Assembly (NCBI GenBank): GCA_003446655.1
Contig: DMCZ01000076.1
Coordinates: 5,791 to 69,790, forward strand
Length of the DNA: 64,000 nt
Source: Thauera sp.
Lineage (GTDB): Bacteria > Pseudomonadota > Gammaproteobacteria > Burkholderiales > Rhodocyclaceae
Direction: 5' to 3'
Numbering within the stretch: the stretch's first letter is position 1; each line of letters begins with the position of its first letter. The translations under genes were made by a program, and so were the position numbers. The notes beneath the pieces were generated by a model. The model did not search any database. It had not been told where the DNA came from and saw only the letters and a list, made by a program, of their open reading frames with translations. Of this stretch, positions 40,109 to 51,980 are shown one piece after another.

Positions 40109-40319
40109 GGGGGGGCGAGTCAGGGCAGTGTTCGAGGCGATGCGCCTGCTTGGCCGGCGCGGAGAAGCCAGCATTAAAGCATCGAACGCGGCGCCGATGG
40201 AACCGGGTCGCACCGTCGCTTGAGATGGGGGCTGCGCCTGCTGGGGGGAAGCCGGGGAGCGGACGTGCAGTTGGCAACCGAGCATGTGGGCTTCGCGGGC
40301 AGGTCCGTTACCGCGGTTC

Positions 40320-41330
40320 TCAACGCCGATTGGCAAGCCGCAATGCAAGCTGCAGGAATTCGTCCCACACGTCGCCGGCCGCGAGACCCTTGATCATGCG
40401 GTCGATGCGGGCAGCGTGCATGAGCGCGGCGCGCAGGCCGCCCTGGGTCAGGCGGCCGAGTGCCCGGCTGATGGCCTGCTGGCGGCGCGGATCGAAGATG
40501 CGCTCTGCCTTGAACAGTGCGGGCAGCGGCTGTCCCGCATCGCGGCCGGCGCACAGGCTGGCCAGGCTGCGTGTCTCGTTGGCGAGCGCCCACAGCACCA
40601 GCGGCGGCGCGGCGCCTTCACCCTTCAGGCCTTCGAGCAGGCGGGCGCAGCGGGCCGGATCGCCCTCGACCACCGCCTGACGCAGCTTGTCGATGTCGTA
40701 GCGGGCGACGTTGAGCACGGCGTCCTGGACCTGTTCGAGCGTCAGTGCGCCTTCGCCGTGGAGCAGTCCGAGCTTGAGAATTTCCTGGTGCGCGGCGAGC
40801 AGGTTGCCCTCGACGTGATCGGCGATGAAGGCGAGCGCCTCCGGGGGCGCGGACTGTTTCTGCGCGGCCAGCCGGCGACCGACCCACTCAGGCAGGCGTT
40901 CGCGTTCGGGGGCATTGAGCTCGATCGTTACCGCGGCTTCGGCAAGCGTCTTGAACCAGGCGGTCTTGCGCGTAGCCCAGTCGACCTCGGGCAGGGTGAT
41001 CAGGGTCAGGGTCTGCGCCGGGAGGTTGGTGATGTAGCGTTGCAGCGCCTCGCCGCCGTCGCGTCCCGGCTTGCCGGTGGGGATGCGCAGGTCGATCAGC
41101 TTCGCGCCGCCGAACAGCGACATGTTGCCGGCGGCCAGCGTCAGCGCGTCCCACTTGAAGCCCTGGCCGACGACCAGCGTTTCGCGCTCTTCAAAGCCTT
41201 GCCGGCGGGCGGCGGCGCGGATCGCGTCGGCGGCCTCGAGCACCAGCAGCGGCTCGTTGCCATGCAGCAGCCACAAGGGCGCGAGCGGACGCTCGAGCTG
41301 CGAAGCGAGCTGTTCGGGGCGCAGGTTCAT
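40320..41330 (-). CDS. holA: DNA polymerase III delta subunit
   Basis: Clamp-loader wrench subunit that opens the beta clamp. The 336-aa sequence has the delta-family layout: [38 protein letters not shown] at the start (the HGNEP motif of domain 1), [25 protein letters not shown] for clamp contact, and the collar-domain helices [18 protein letters not shown] and [24 protein letters not shown] at the end. It lies downstream of lptE on the same strand with a 106-base gap. leuS-lptE-holA is a conserved neighbourhood. Confidence 0.94.
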   Translation of the reverse strand: MNLRPEQLASQLERPLAPLWLLHGNEPLLVLEAADAIRAAARRQGFEERETLVVGQGFKWDALTLAAGNMSLFGGAKLIDLRIPTGKPGRDGGEALQRYITNLPAQTLTLITLPEVDWATRKTAWFKTLAEAAVTIELNAPERERLPEWVGRRLAAQKQSAPPEALAFIADHVEGNLLAAHQEILKLGLLHGEGALTLEQVQDAVLNVARYDIDKLRQAVVEGDPARCARLLEGLKGEGAAPPLVLWALANETRSLASLCAGRDAGQPLPALFKAERIFDPRRQQAISRALGRLTQGGLRAALMHAARIDRMIKGLAAGDVWDEFLQLALRLANRR

Positions 41331-41436
41331 GGGCGCACTCTCAAGGGCGTGCAGCCGCGCGGGCGTTGTGTCGCAATCCTGCTCGAGCGCAGGGTCGCTT
41401 GCGCCTCTGCAGGAGCGCCGAGATGCCCATTTGTCC

Positions 41437-42057
41437 TCAGCCCGCGCGGCGGGCTGCCGCCAGGCGGCGCATCATCTGCTGCACGAGGTCTGCCTGCATG
41501 TCGCGATAGAGCAGGTTCTCCTCCTGTTCCTTGCCGAGTACCTGTGAGTCGTCGAAGGTATATTCGCGCCGCGCCGAGAGGTTGGTCGGGGGGATCAGCG
41601 GGGTCCCGGTCTTGTCGAGGAGCTGGAAGCGCAGGGTCTGGGTGAGCTGGTATTCGCGCACCTTGCCCGCGCCGGTCAGGCTCAGGATCTCGCGGCCGCG
41701 GTTATTGGAGAGGATCTGCAGGCGGGCGTCTGCCTGCTCGGCGTTTTCGATCGCGGTCGTCGTGCCGCTGGTGGCGATCAGGCGGCGCAGCTGGGCCCCG
41801 AGCTCGGTCTCGGCGGGTGTATTGATGTGCACCGTTGCGAAGTCCAGCGCCTGCGGTCCGCGCAGACGGAAGCCGCAGCCCGACAACAGCAGCGCCGCCG
41901 CGGCGCCGCTGGCCAGGAGCAGCCGGCGGCGAGGTGGCGCCCGGTCAGCCGGCCCGACGCTGTCCGCTTGCGGCCAGGGCTGCGCAGCCGCCCGACTGGA
42001 GGGGACGGTGTGTGCCTGGGCCCCGGCGGAAGCGTTGTTCGGGTTGCGAGCGGACAT
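41437..42057 (-). CDS. lptE: LPS-assembly lipoprotein LptE
   Basis: Outer-membrane lipoprotein that plugs LptD for lipopolysaccharide insertion. The 206-aa sequence has the lipobox LLLSGC with Cys61, then GFRLRGPQALDFATVHINTP, the LptE signature after lipidation. The first 40 residues before the hydrophobic stretch are unusually long and polar, and APPRRRLLLASGAAAALL resembles a twin-arginine signal. The ATG at 42055-42057 is 11 bases after leuS, and no better internal start codon is seen. Domain end: LLYRDMQADLVQQMMRRLAAA. Confidence 0.88.
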   Translation of the reverse strand: MSARNPNNASAGAQAHTVPSSRAAAQPWPQADSVGPADRAPPRRRLLLASGAAAALLLSGCGFRLRGPQALDFATVHINTPAETELGAQLRRLIATSGTTTAIENAEQADARLQILSNNRGREILSLTGAGKVREYQLTQTLRFQLLDKTGTPLIPPTNLSARREYTFDDSQVLGKEQEENLLYRDMQADLVQQMMRRLAAARRAG

Positions 42058-42068
42058 GCGCGGCCTCC

Positions 42069-44951
<2,883 letters not shown>

Positions 44952-45278
44952 TCAGGCGACGCGATGCGAGTTGCCGCCGTGGCGGTTCCACTGCGCGTGG
45001 AAAGCCGCGAACACGTCCTCCATCGCCAGCAGCGGCAGGCGCCACATGCGGTTCTGCGCACGCACGTAGGGGACGACGCGCGGGGTGCACAGGGTGGAGC
45101 GCTCTTCCTCGAGCAGGCGGACGAAGTGATCCATGGCCGAGCCCCAGTATTCGGCATTGCCCACCCAGCCGGTTTCGAGGGTTGCTTCGCGCACGGCCTT
45201 GCGCCACAGCGCTTCGGCACGTTCGAGGGACACACCCGCCTTGCGGGCATACCAGGGCAGCAGTTTCGGCGTTTTCAT
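44952..45278 (-). CDS. Conserved small protein of unknown function, 108 aa
   Basis: I do not recognise this family. The protein is soluble, without signal peptide, and predicted mostly helical with many Trp, Tyr and Arg residues. MKTPKLLPWYARKAGVSLER leads into a helix AEALWRKAVREATLETGW, then YWGSAMDHFVRLLEEERS and a C-terminal NRMWRLPLLAMEDVFAAFHA. The ATG at 45276-45278 has a GGAGAA site seven bases upstream. It is monocistronic, with its own strong terminator and a 320-base upstream region that carries a 15-bp palindrome. Compact helical shape and lone regulation could fit a DNA- or complex-binding role, but nothing shows this. Confidence 0.75.
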   Translation of the reverse strand: MKTPKLLPWYARKAGVSLERAEALWRKAVREATLETGWVGNAEYWGSAMDHFVRLLEEERSTLCTPRVVPYVRAQNRMWRLPLLAMEDVFAAFHAQWNRHGGNSHRVA

Positions 45279-45598
45279 GATGCGTTCTCCATTCGGGCCG
45301 GGGTACGGCGCCATCTTCGGCCGGCGGCTTCCTGGGCTGCCGGTCCAGTGCTGGTGTTGTGGCGCAATATTGAAGCCGCGCCTTGCTCTAGTAATTGATT
45401 CTGAACAAATCGGATCTCGAATGCCGTGAATTGGTTCCGCTTTCTCGAGATTATTTTGTGCAGTGCACAACCCAAATCTAGCTGAAACTCTGTTCCCTGC
45501 AAGCGACATGTTGTTTCTACGCAACATATCGGCGCACGAATCCGGGTTCGGCCAGGCGAAGCGGTGCCGATACAATTCGGGTTCGAAGAGGAACCACG
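45279..45598. other. 320-base intergenic region between the divergent small gene and uvrD
   Basis: No coding frame of credible composition is seen. The middle is more AT-rich than its surroundings and holds the 15-bp palindrome at 45456-45470. A weaker inverted repeat ATGTTG / CAACAT lies at 45508-45527, about 70 bases before uvrD. I find no strong -10/-35 pair for either gene. Confidence 0.5.
45456..45470. promoter_or_regulatory. 15-bp perfect palindrome TTGTGCA-G-TGCACAA
   Basis: Two perfect 7-base arms flank a single central G. It lies in the AT-rich part of the divergent spacer, 178 bases before the small gene and 129 bases before uvrD. The TGC/GCA core resembles, from memory, operator sites of the polyhydroxyalkanoate regulator PhaR. 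The owner of the site is inference. Confidence 0.5.
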
Positions 45599-47815
45599 AT
45601 GTCGACGCTGCTAGCCAATCTCAATCCCGAACAGCTCCAGGCAGTCACCCTGCCGCCGCAGCACGCCCTGATCCTGGCCGGTGCGGGCTCGGGCAAGACG
45701 CGGGTGCTCACCACCCGCATCGCCTGGCTGATCCAGTCCGGCCAGGTCGACCCGGCCGGCATCCTGGCGGTTACATTCACAAACAAAGCCGCCAAGGAAA
45801 TGCTCGCCCGCCTGTCGTCCATGCTGCCGGTGAGCACCCGCGGCCTGTGGATCGGCACCTTCCACGGGCTGGCCAACCGCCTGCTGCGCGCCCATCATCG
45901 CGACGCCGGGCTGCCGCAGCTGTTCCAGATCCTCGATTCGGGCGACCAGCTCGCTGCCATCAAGCGCCTGCTGAAGACGCTCAACGTCGACGACGAGAAA
46001 TTCCCGCCGCGCGAACTGCAGCACTTCATCAATGGCCAGAAGGAAGCCGGCAACCGGCCGCATGCGGTCGAGGCCTGGGACGACTACACCCGCCAGCGCG
46101 TTCAGCTCTACCAGGAGTATGAAGCCCAGTGCCAGCGCGAGTCTGTTGTGGATTTTGCGGAGTTGCTGCTGCGCAGCTACGAGCTGCTCGAGCGCAACGA
46201 GCCGCTGCGCCGCCACTACCAGCGCCGCTTCCGCCACATCCTGGTCGACGAGTTCCAGGACACCAACCGCCTGCAGTACCGCTGGCTGAAGCTGTTCGCC
46301 GACGAGGGGCGCGAGGGCGGCGCGGCGATGTTCTGCGTCGGCGACGACGACCAGAGCATCTACCGCTTCCGCGGCGCCGAGGTCGGCAACATGCGCGACT
46401 TCGAGCGCGAATTCCGCGTGCACAACGTCATCCGCCTGGAGCAGAACTACCGCTCGCACAGCAACATCCTTGATGCCGCCAACGCGATCATCCGCCACAA
46501 CAGCAACCGCCTGGGCAAGAACCTGTGGACCGACCAGGGCGCGGGCGAGCCGATCCGCGTGTTCGAGGCCTACTCCGACGGCGACGAGGCGCGCTGGATC
46601 GTCGACGAGATCCAGTCGCTGGTGCGCGACGGCGCGCTACGCAGCGAGATCGCGCTGCTGTACCGCTCGAACGCGCAGTCGCGGGTGCTCGAGCACCAGC
46701 TGTTCTCCGCCGGCATCCCCTACCGCGTGTATGGCGGCCTGCGTTTCTTCGAGCGCCAGGAGATCAAGCACGCGCTCGCCTACCTGCGCCTGATCGCCAA
46801 TCCGGACGACGACACCTCGTTTGTACGCGTGGTGAACTTCCCCACCCGCGGCATCGGCGCGCGCTCGCTCGAGGCGCTGACCGACGCCGCCCGCGTCTAC
46901 AACACCAGCCTGTACGCCACCGTCCCGCACCTGACCGGCAAGCCGGGCACTTCGCTCGCCCAGTTCGTGCGCCTCGTCGAGGATCTGCGCCGCGACACCA
47001 CCGGGCTGCCGCTGCCCGAGCTGGTCGACCACGTGCTCGAGCTGAGCGGCCTGCGCGCGCACTACAAGGCCGACAAGGAAGGCCGCGAGCGGCTGGAGAA
47101 CCTTGACGAGCTGATCAATGCCGCAGCCAACTTCCTCGCCGAGGCGCAGGCCGATGCCGGGCAGCTGGCGCAGCCGCACGCGCTGCTTGCGGATTTCCTC
47201 GCCCACGCCTCGCTCGAGGCCGGCGACCACCAGGCGGACCAGGGCGCAGACGCGGTGCAGCTGATGACGGTGCACTCGGCCAAGGGGCTGGAGTTCAACG
47301 TGGTGTTCCTGTCCGGCCTCGAGGAGGGGCTCTTTCCCCACGACAACAGCATTCTCGAGGCAGATGGCCTGGAGGAGGAGCGCCGGCTGATGTACGTGGC
47401 CGTCACGCGGGCGCGCGAGCGGCTGTACCTGTCCTTCGCGCAGAGCCGCATGCTGCACGGGCAGACGCGCTACAACCTGCGCTCGCGCTTCCTGGAGGAG
47501 ATCCCAGCCGGGCTCACCAAGTGGCTGACGCCGCCGAACCCGCGCTCGGCTGCCGGCGGGGCGATGGGCGGCATGGGCGGCGGCTATTTCAAGCCTTCGC
47601 CCACACCGGCCCCGGTGCAGCGTGCGCCACGGCCGGGCTTCGCGACCTTGCCCAACGGCCTGCGCATCGGGCAGTCGGTGAGCCACGCGAAGTTCGGTCA
47701 GGGTGTGATCGTCGCCGCCGAAGGCAGCGGCAGCGATGCCAAGGTGCAGATCAACTTCGGGCCGGCCGGTGTGAAATGGCTGCTGCTCGCGGTGGCGAAG
47801 CTCGAGCCGGTGTGA
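45599..47815 (+). CDS. uvrD: UvrD/PcrA-type DNA helicase II
   Basis: A 738-aa superfamily 1A 3'-5' helicase for nucleotide-excision and mismatch repair. Motif I AGAGSGKT (27-34), Ia TFTNKAAKEM, II DEFQDTN (217-223), III GDDDQSIYRFRGA, IV LEQNYRS, V VQLMTVHSAKGLEF and VI EERRLMYVAVTRAR are all present. A Gly/Met-rich linker (about 665-690) leads to a C-terminal Tudor-like domain (IGQSVSHAKFGQGVIVAAEG) that binds RNA polymerase in UvrD/PcrA. The ATG at 45599 is preceded by AGAGGAA. Converges with the HDOD gene. Confidence 0.95.
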   Translation: MSTLLANLNPEQLQAVTLPPQHALILAGAGSGKTRVLTTRIAWLIQSGQVDPAGILAVTFTNKAAKEMLARLSSMLPVSTRGLWIGTFHGLANRLLRAHHRDAGLPQLFQILDSGDQLAAIKRLLKTLNVDDEKFPPRELQHFINGQKEAGNRPHAVEAWDDYTRQRVQLYQEYEAQCQRESVVDFAELLLRSYELLERNEPLRRHYQRRFRHILVDEFQDTNRLQYRWLKLFADEGREGGAAMFCVGDDDQSIYRFRGAEVGNMRDFEREFRVHNVIRLEQNYRSHSNILDAANAIIRHNSNRLGKNLWTDQGAGEPIRVFEAYSDGDEARWIVDEIQSLVRDGALRSEIALLYRSNAQSRVLEHQLFSAGIPYRVYGGLRFFERQEIKHALAYLRLIANPDDDTSFVRVVNFPTRGIGARSLEALTDAARVYNTSLYATVPHLTGKPGTSLAQFVRLVEDLRRDTTGLPLPELVDHVLELSGLRAHYKADKEGRERLENLDELINAAANFLAEAQADAGQLAQPHALLADFLAHASLEAGDHQADQGADAVQLMTVHSAKGLEFNVVFLSGLEEGLFPHDNSILEADGLEEERRLMYVAVTRARERLYLSFAQSRMLHGQTRYNLRSRFLEEIPAGLTKWLTPPNPRSAAGGAMGGMGGGYFKPSPTPAPVQRAPRPGFATLPNGLRIGQSVSHAKFGQGVIVAAEGSGSDAKVQINFGPAGVKWLLLAVAKLEPV

Positions 47816-47854
47816 TGCCTGCCCGCCGCCCCGGTCGAGGGCGGTGGGCGCGCC

Positions 47855-48724
47855 TCAGGCGGGCGCTTCGCTCTGCTGGCGGTCGAAGCTGTAGATGATG
47901 TCGTCGGCCAGGTCCTCGAGCTCGGTGACCGAGTAGCCGAGGAAATGCGCCGCCTGCTCGCGGCCCTTGTCCCATTCGGCATCGCGGCGGGTGCGCAGAT
48001 GGGTGCCGGCGATGTACTCGGCGACCACGTTGACCGCGATGAGCGTGCGCGACTCCGGCTCGAGCGTGGCCTCCTCGACCAGCACCGAGTAGTCGTGATG
48101 GCACAGGATGCCCCGGCATACGGCCTCGGTCAGGCCCCAGGAGCGCGCGAGGATGTAGCCGATGGTGGCGTGGTTGGTACCGAGCGCCTCGTCCTCGACT
48201 TCGGTGAACCAGCGCTCGGTCGCCTGGTTGGCGGTGGCGAGGACCTGCTTGTAGTTGGGGAAGCGCTTGACCAGCAGCGGGATGCCGCAGTCGTGGAAGA
48301 GGCCGAAGGTGTAGGCCGTCTCGGCGCGGGCGCAGCCGGTCTTGCGCGCGATCAGCGCGCTGGCGGCGGCGGTGTAGCGCGAGTTGTCCCAGAAGCGCTC
48401 GAGCGCGGCGCCCGGCTCGGCGATCGCGCTGCGCAGCAGCGCTTCCTGAACGAGGTTTGTGAGCATGCCGAAGCCGAGCAGGCGGATTGCCTCGTCGACC
48501 GAACCGATGCGCCGCCCGCTGCCGAAGAATGGGGAGTTGGCCGACTTCACCACCACCGCGGCGAGCCCGACGTCCTTGCCGATGAGGGCGGCGATGCGCT
48601 TGCCGCTGACCTGGGGCTGGCGCAGCTCGTCCATCAGTTGCGCGAGCACCGCCGGACAGGAGGGGATGGTCACCCCCTTCACCGCCTGTTCCAGGTTGTG
48701 CTCCTTGCGCGCCGGTGCGTTCAT
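47855..48724 (-). CDS. HDOD domain signalling protein
   Basis: A 289-aa cytosolic protein consisting of one HDOD domain (about residues 20-220), a catalytically inactive relative of HD phosphohydrolases. Typical motifs: IPSCPAVLAQLMDELRQPQVSGKRIAALIGKDVGLAAVVVKSANS, VDEAIRLLGFGMLTNLVQE, and FGLFHDCGIPLLVKRF where HD is retained, though the other metal ligands are not obvious. HDOD proteins work in regulation of stress, motility or c-di-GMP signalling without known enzymatic activity. The start at 48722-48724 has GGGAGA upstream; an ATG ten residues earlier has no such site. Stand-alone gene. Confidence 0.9.
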   Translation of the reverse strand: MNAPARKEHNLEQAVKGVTIPSCPAVLAQLMDELRQPQVSGKRIAALIGKDVGLAAVVVKSANSPFFGSGRRIGSVDEAIRLLGFGMLTNLVQEALLRSAIAEPGAALERFWDNSRYTAAASALIARKTGCARAETAYTFGLFHDCGIPLLVKRFPNYKQVLATANQATERWFTEVEDEALGTNHATIGYILARSWGLTEAVCRGILCHHDYSVLVEEATLEPESRTLIAVNVVAEYIAGTHLRTRRDAEWDKGREQAAHFLGYSVTELEDLADDIIYSFDRQQSEAPA

Positions 48725-48875
48725 CGTCTCGTTCTCCCTCGTCTCCTTGTCCAAGCTTGCAACGTAGCACGCAGCCGCGGCGGCGGCGGCCGCTTCCGGC
48801 GGGCGTCCGTGGAAAACTGCGCACCGGCCCGCGCGCCGGTCTCAACCGCGGTTCGCATGCACCGCGGCGTTGCGC

Positions 48876-50273
48876 TCAGAAGGGCAGCGCAAGCCCCGGC
48901 CACACCCGCGCGATCGCGTCGCGGAAGGCCGCCTGGATCGCGGCCAGCGCGCTGCGGTCGTCGGCCTCGAAGCGCAGCACCACCACCGGCGTGGTATTCG
49001 ACGGCCGCGCCAGGCCAAAGCCCCGGGCGAACTCGACGCGCACGCCGTCGAGCGTGATCACCTCGCGTGCGCCGGGGAAGCAGGACGGCGCGGCGAGCGC
49101 CGCCTCGCGCAGCCGGCGCACGAGCTCGAAGGGCTCGCCTTCGGCCATCTTCAGGTTGAGCTCCGGCGTGCTCACCGCGTCGGGCAGCGCCTTCAGCGCG
49201 GCGTTGGCATCGGCGCGCGCGGACAGGATCTCGAGCAGGCGGGCGCCGGCGTACAGCCCGTCGTCGAAGCCGAACCAGCGCTCCTTGAAGAACATGTGGC
49301 CGCTCATCTCGCCGGCGAGCGGCGCGCCGGTCTCCTTGAGCTTGGCCTTCACCAGCGCGTGGCCAGTGTTCCACATCGTCGGCTTGCCGCCGCGGGCGCG
49401 GATCCAGGGCGCGAGGTTCCGCGTGCATTTGACGTCGTAGATGATCTCGCCGCCCGGCACGCGCGCGAGCACGTCCTCGGCGAACAGCATCAGCTGGCGG
49501 TCGGGGAAGATGATCTCGCCGTCCTTGGTCACCACGCCGAGGCGGTCGCCGTCGCCGTCGAAGGCGAGGCCCAGCTCGGCGTCCGTGTCGCGCAGCGCGC
49601 GGATCACGTCCTGCAGGTTCTCCGGTTTCGACGGGTCGGGGTGGTGGTTGGGGAAATTGCCGTCGACCTCGCAGAACAGCTCGACCACCTCGCAGCCGAG
49701 GCGGCGGAAGAGCTCGGGAGCGATGCCGCCGGCGACGCCGTTGCCACAGTCGACGACGATCTTCATCGGGCGCGCGAGCTTCACGTCGGCGGCGATGCGG
49801 TCGATGTAGGCGGCGCGCACGTCGGCCGTGCACAGCGCGCCGGCGCCATGGGCGAGCTCGTCCTCGGCGATGCGCCGGCGCAGCCCCTGGATCATGTCGC
49901 CGTGCAGGGTCTGGCCGCCGAGCACCATCTTGAGGCCGTTGTAGTCGGGCGGGTTGTGGCTGCCGGTGACCGACACGCAGGAGTCGCAACCGAGCTGGTA
50001 GGCGGCGAAATAGGTGAGCGGCGTGGGCACGCAGCCGATGTCGATGACGTCCACGCCGGCGGCGCGGATGCCGTCGGCCAGCGCGCCGGCGAGCGCCGGG
50101 CCGGACAGGCGGCCGTCGCGGCCGACGGCGATCGCCGCCTGAGCGCGCGCGACCGCCTCGCTGCCGAGGGCGTGGCCGATCGCGCGCACCGCATCGGGGG
50201 TGAGCACGGTATCGACGATGCCGCGGATGTCGTAGGCCTTGAAGATTTCGGGGGCTGGCAGGGCGTGGGGCAT
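48876..50273 (-). CDS. Phosphomannomutase/phosphoglucomutase
   Basis: A 465-aa alpha-D-phosphohexomutase of the AlgC/ManB type that interconverts mannose-6-phosphate/mannose-1-phosphate or the glucose pair for LPS and exopolysaccharide. Four-domain features: [20 protein letters not shown] at the start, the catalytic phosphoserine loop [21 protein letters not shown], the Mg2+ loop [19 protein letters not shown], and the sugar-specificity loop [19 protein letters not shown]. The GEMSGH form is that of dual-specificity AlgC-like enzymes. The ATG at 50273 is used; an in-frame ATG at 50288 adds five residues. It is divergent from rfbA, consistent with shared surface-polysaccharide synthesis. Confidence 0.94.
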   Translation of the reverse strand: MPHALPAPEIFKAYDIRGIVDTVLTPDAVRAIGHALGSEAVARAQAAIAVGRDGRLSGPALAGALADGIRAAGVDVIDIGCVPTPLTYFAAYQLGCDSCVSVTGSHNPPDYNGLKMVLGGQTLHGDMIQGLRRRIAEDELAHGAGALCTADVRAAYIDRIAADVKLARPMKIVVDCGNGVAGGIAPELFRRLGCEVVELFCEVDGNFPNHHPDPSKPENLQDVIRALRDTDAELGLAFDGDGDRLGVVTKDGEIIFPDRQLMLFAEDVLARVPGGEIIYDVKCTRNLAPWIRARGGKPTMWNTGHALVKAKLKETGAPLAGEMSGHMFFKERWFGFDDGLYAGARLLEILSARADANAALKALPDAVSTPELNLKMAEGEPFELVRRLREAALAAPSCFPGAREVITLDGVRVEFARGFGLARPSNTTPVVVLRFEADDRSALAAIQAAFRDAIARVWPGLALPF

Positions 50274-50300
50274 GGTGTCTGGAGGCATTGGAGGTCAGGG

Positions 50301-50329
50301 AACGCGGCCTGATGGTCGCAGGCCGCGTT
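50301..50329. repeat. 11-bp perfect-stem hairpin in the leader of the phosphohexomutase gene
   Basis: AACGCGGCCTG and CAGGCCGCGTT flank a 7-base loop, 28 bases before the start codon on the minus strand. It has no T run of more than three, so it is not a convincing terminator. Confidence 0.55.
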
Positions 50330-50453
50330 TGCGGCCGGGCGCGCGGCTGCCGGATTCTATGCTGCGTTGCGGTGTCTTGCATGTGCAGGATGTCCGGTGC
50401 GGGGAGGCTCTTGCGGAATCGCTGTCGCGGGCGGCGCTTCGGTCGCGCTCATT

Positions 50454-50459
50454 TACAAT
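50454..50459 (+). promoter_or_regulatory. Candidate -10 box of rfbA
   Basis: TACAAT lies 57 bases before the rfbA ATG. No good -35 hexamer is present at 16-18 bases. Confidence 0.4.
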
Positions 50460-50515
50460 CCGGCCACCAGTGGGCCGGGCAGGTCCTCTTTCTCGTTCGC
50501 GGAGCACGTTCGTCC

Positions 50516-51400
50516 ATGAGTCAACGCAAGGGCATCATCCTCGCCGGCGGTTCCGGCACCCGGCTGCATCCAGCGACCCTGGCGGTCTCCAAGCAGCTGC
50601 TGCCGGTGTACGACAAGCCGATGGTCTATTACCCGCTCGCCACGCTGATGCTGGCGGGCATTCGCGAAATCCTGGTGATCTCGACGCCGCAGGACACACC
50701 GCGCTTCGAGCAGCTGCTCGGCGACGGCAGTCGCTGGGGCATCCGACTGCAGTATGCGGTGCAGGCCAGCCCGGACGGGCTAGCGCAGGCGCTGCTGATC
50801 GCCGAGGCCTTTCTGGATGGCTCGCCGTCCGCGCTGGTCCTCGGTGACAACCTCTTCTACGGCCACGATTTCGCCGCCGAGCTGCGCGCCGCCTCGGCGC
50901 GCACCGAGGGCGCCAGCGTGTTCGCCTACCCGGTGCATGACCCCGAGCGCTACGGCGTGGTCGAGTTCGATGCCGCCGGCCGCGCGGTCAGCCTGGAGGA
51001 GAAGCCCGCGCGGCCCAAGAGCCGCTACGCGGTGACCGGGCTGTACTTCTATGATCAGCGTGCGGTCGAGTTCGCGCGCGGCCTCAGGCCCAGCGCACGC
51101 GGCGAGCTCGAGATCACCGACCTGAACCGCCTCTATCTGGAGCGGGGCGCGCTCGCGGTGCAGGTGATGGGCCGCGGCCATGCCTGGCTCGACACGGGCA
51201 CGCACGAGAGCCTGCTCGAGGCCGGGATGTTCATTCAGACCCTCGAGAAGCGCCAGGGCCTGAAGATCGCCTGCCCGGAGGAGATCGCCTGGCGTGCGGG
51301 CTGGATCGATGCCGCGCAGCTGCGCGCGCTGGCCCAGCCGCTGGCCAAGAGCGGCTATGGGCAATACCTGTTGCGCCTGCTCGAAGATCGGGTGTTCTGA
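50516..51400 (+). CDS. rfbA: Glucose-1-phosphate thymidylyltransferase
   Basis: Makes dTDP-glucose from dTTP and glucose-1-phosphate, the first step to dTDP-rhamnose. At 294 aa it is the short RmlA form. The signature [36 protein letters not shown] is at residues 6-41, with [34 protein letters not shown] and the product-binding [20 protein letters not shown]. The ATG at 50516 starts [12 protein letters not shown]. Its TGA overlaps the rfbC ATG by one base. rfbB and rfbD are not in the window. Confidence 0.95.
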   Translation: MSQRKGIILAGGSGTRLHPATLAVSKQLLPVYDKPMVYYPLATLMLAGIREILVISTPQDTPRFEQLLGDGSRWGIRLQYAVQASPDGLAQALLIAEAFLDGSPSALVLGDNLFYGHDFAAELRAASARTEGASVFAYPVHDPERYGVVEFDAAGRAVSLEEKPARPKSRYAVTGLYFYDQRAVEFARGLRPSARGELEITDLNRLYLERGALAVQVMGRGHAWLDTGTHESLLEAGMFIQTLEKRQGLKIACPEEIAWRAGWIDAAQLRALAQPLAKSGYGQYLLRLLEDRVF

Positions 51401-51948
51401 TGAAGGCGACCCCGACCGCACTGCCCGAGGTGCTGCTGCTCGAGCCAAAGCTGTTCGGCGACGCGCGCGGCTTCTTCCTCGAGAGCTGGAACGCGCGCAC
51501 CTTCCGCGAGCTGACCGGGCTCGACGTCGATTTCGTGCAGGACAACCACTCGCGCTCGGCACGCGGCGTGCTGCGCGGCCTGCACTACCAGCTGCAGCAG
51601 CCGCAGGGCAAGCTGGTGCGCGTGGTGCGCGGCCGCGTCTTCGACGTCGCGGTGGATGTGCGCCGCGACTCGCCGCGCTTCGGGCGCTGGGCAGGCGTCG
51701 AGCTGAGCGAGGACGACCACCGCCAGCTGTGGATCCCGCCCGGCTTCGCCCACGGTTTCCTGGTGCTCAGTGACTCGGCGGACTTCCTCTACAAGACGAC
51801 GGACTACTACGCGCCGGCGCATGAGCGCTGCATCGCCTGGGATGACCCCGACATCGGCATCGACTGGCCGCTGCAGGGCGATCCGGTACTGTCGGCGAAG
51901 GATGCGCAGGGCATGAGCCTTGCTGCCGCCGAGGTGTATGGCGGCTGA
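51400..51948 (+). CDS. rfbC: dTDP-4-dehydrorhamnose 3,5-epimerase
   Basis: Third step of dTDP-L-rhamnose synthesis. At 182 aa it is a cupin-fold enzyme. Motifs: LPEVLLLEPKLFGDARGFFLESWN, VDFVQDNHSRSARGVLRGLHYQLQ with the catalytic His of GLHYQ, VFDVAVDVRRDSPRFGRW, LWIPPGFAHGFLVLSDSADFLYKTTDYY and CIAWDDPDIGIDWPL. It shares one base with rfbA (TGATG) and is translationally coupled to it. Confidence 0.95.
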   Translation: MKATPTALPEVLLLEPKLFGDARGFFLESWNARTFRELTGLDVDFVQDNHSRSARGVLRGLHYQLQQPQGKLVRVVRGRVFDVAVDVRRDSPRFGRWAGVELSEDDHRQLWIPPGFAHGFLVLSDSADFLYKTTDYYAPAHERCIAWDDPDIGIDWPLQGDPVLSAKDAQGMSLAAAEVYGG

Positions 51949-51980
51949 GTTCCGGCGCCGGCTGCGATGAGCCTGATCGC

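Noticed and set aside
47822..47848. GC hairpin between the uvrD stop and the HDOD stop as a terminator
   Set aside because: The stem is short, imperfect and has no T run on either strand; too weak to list.
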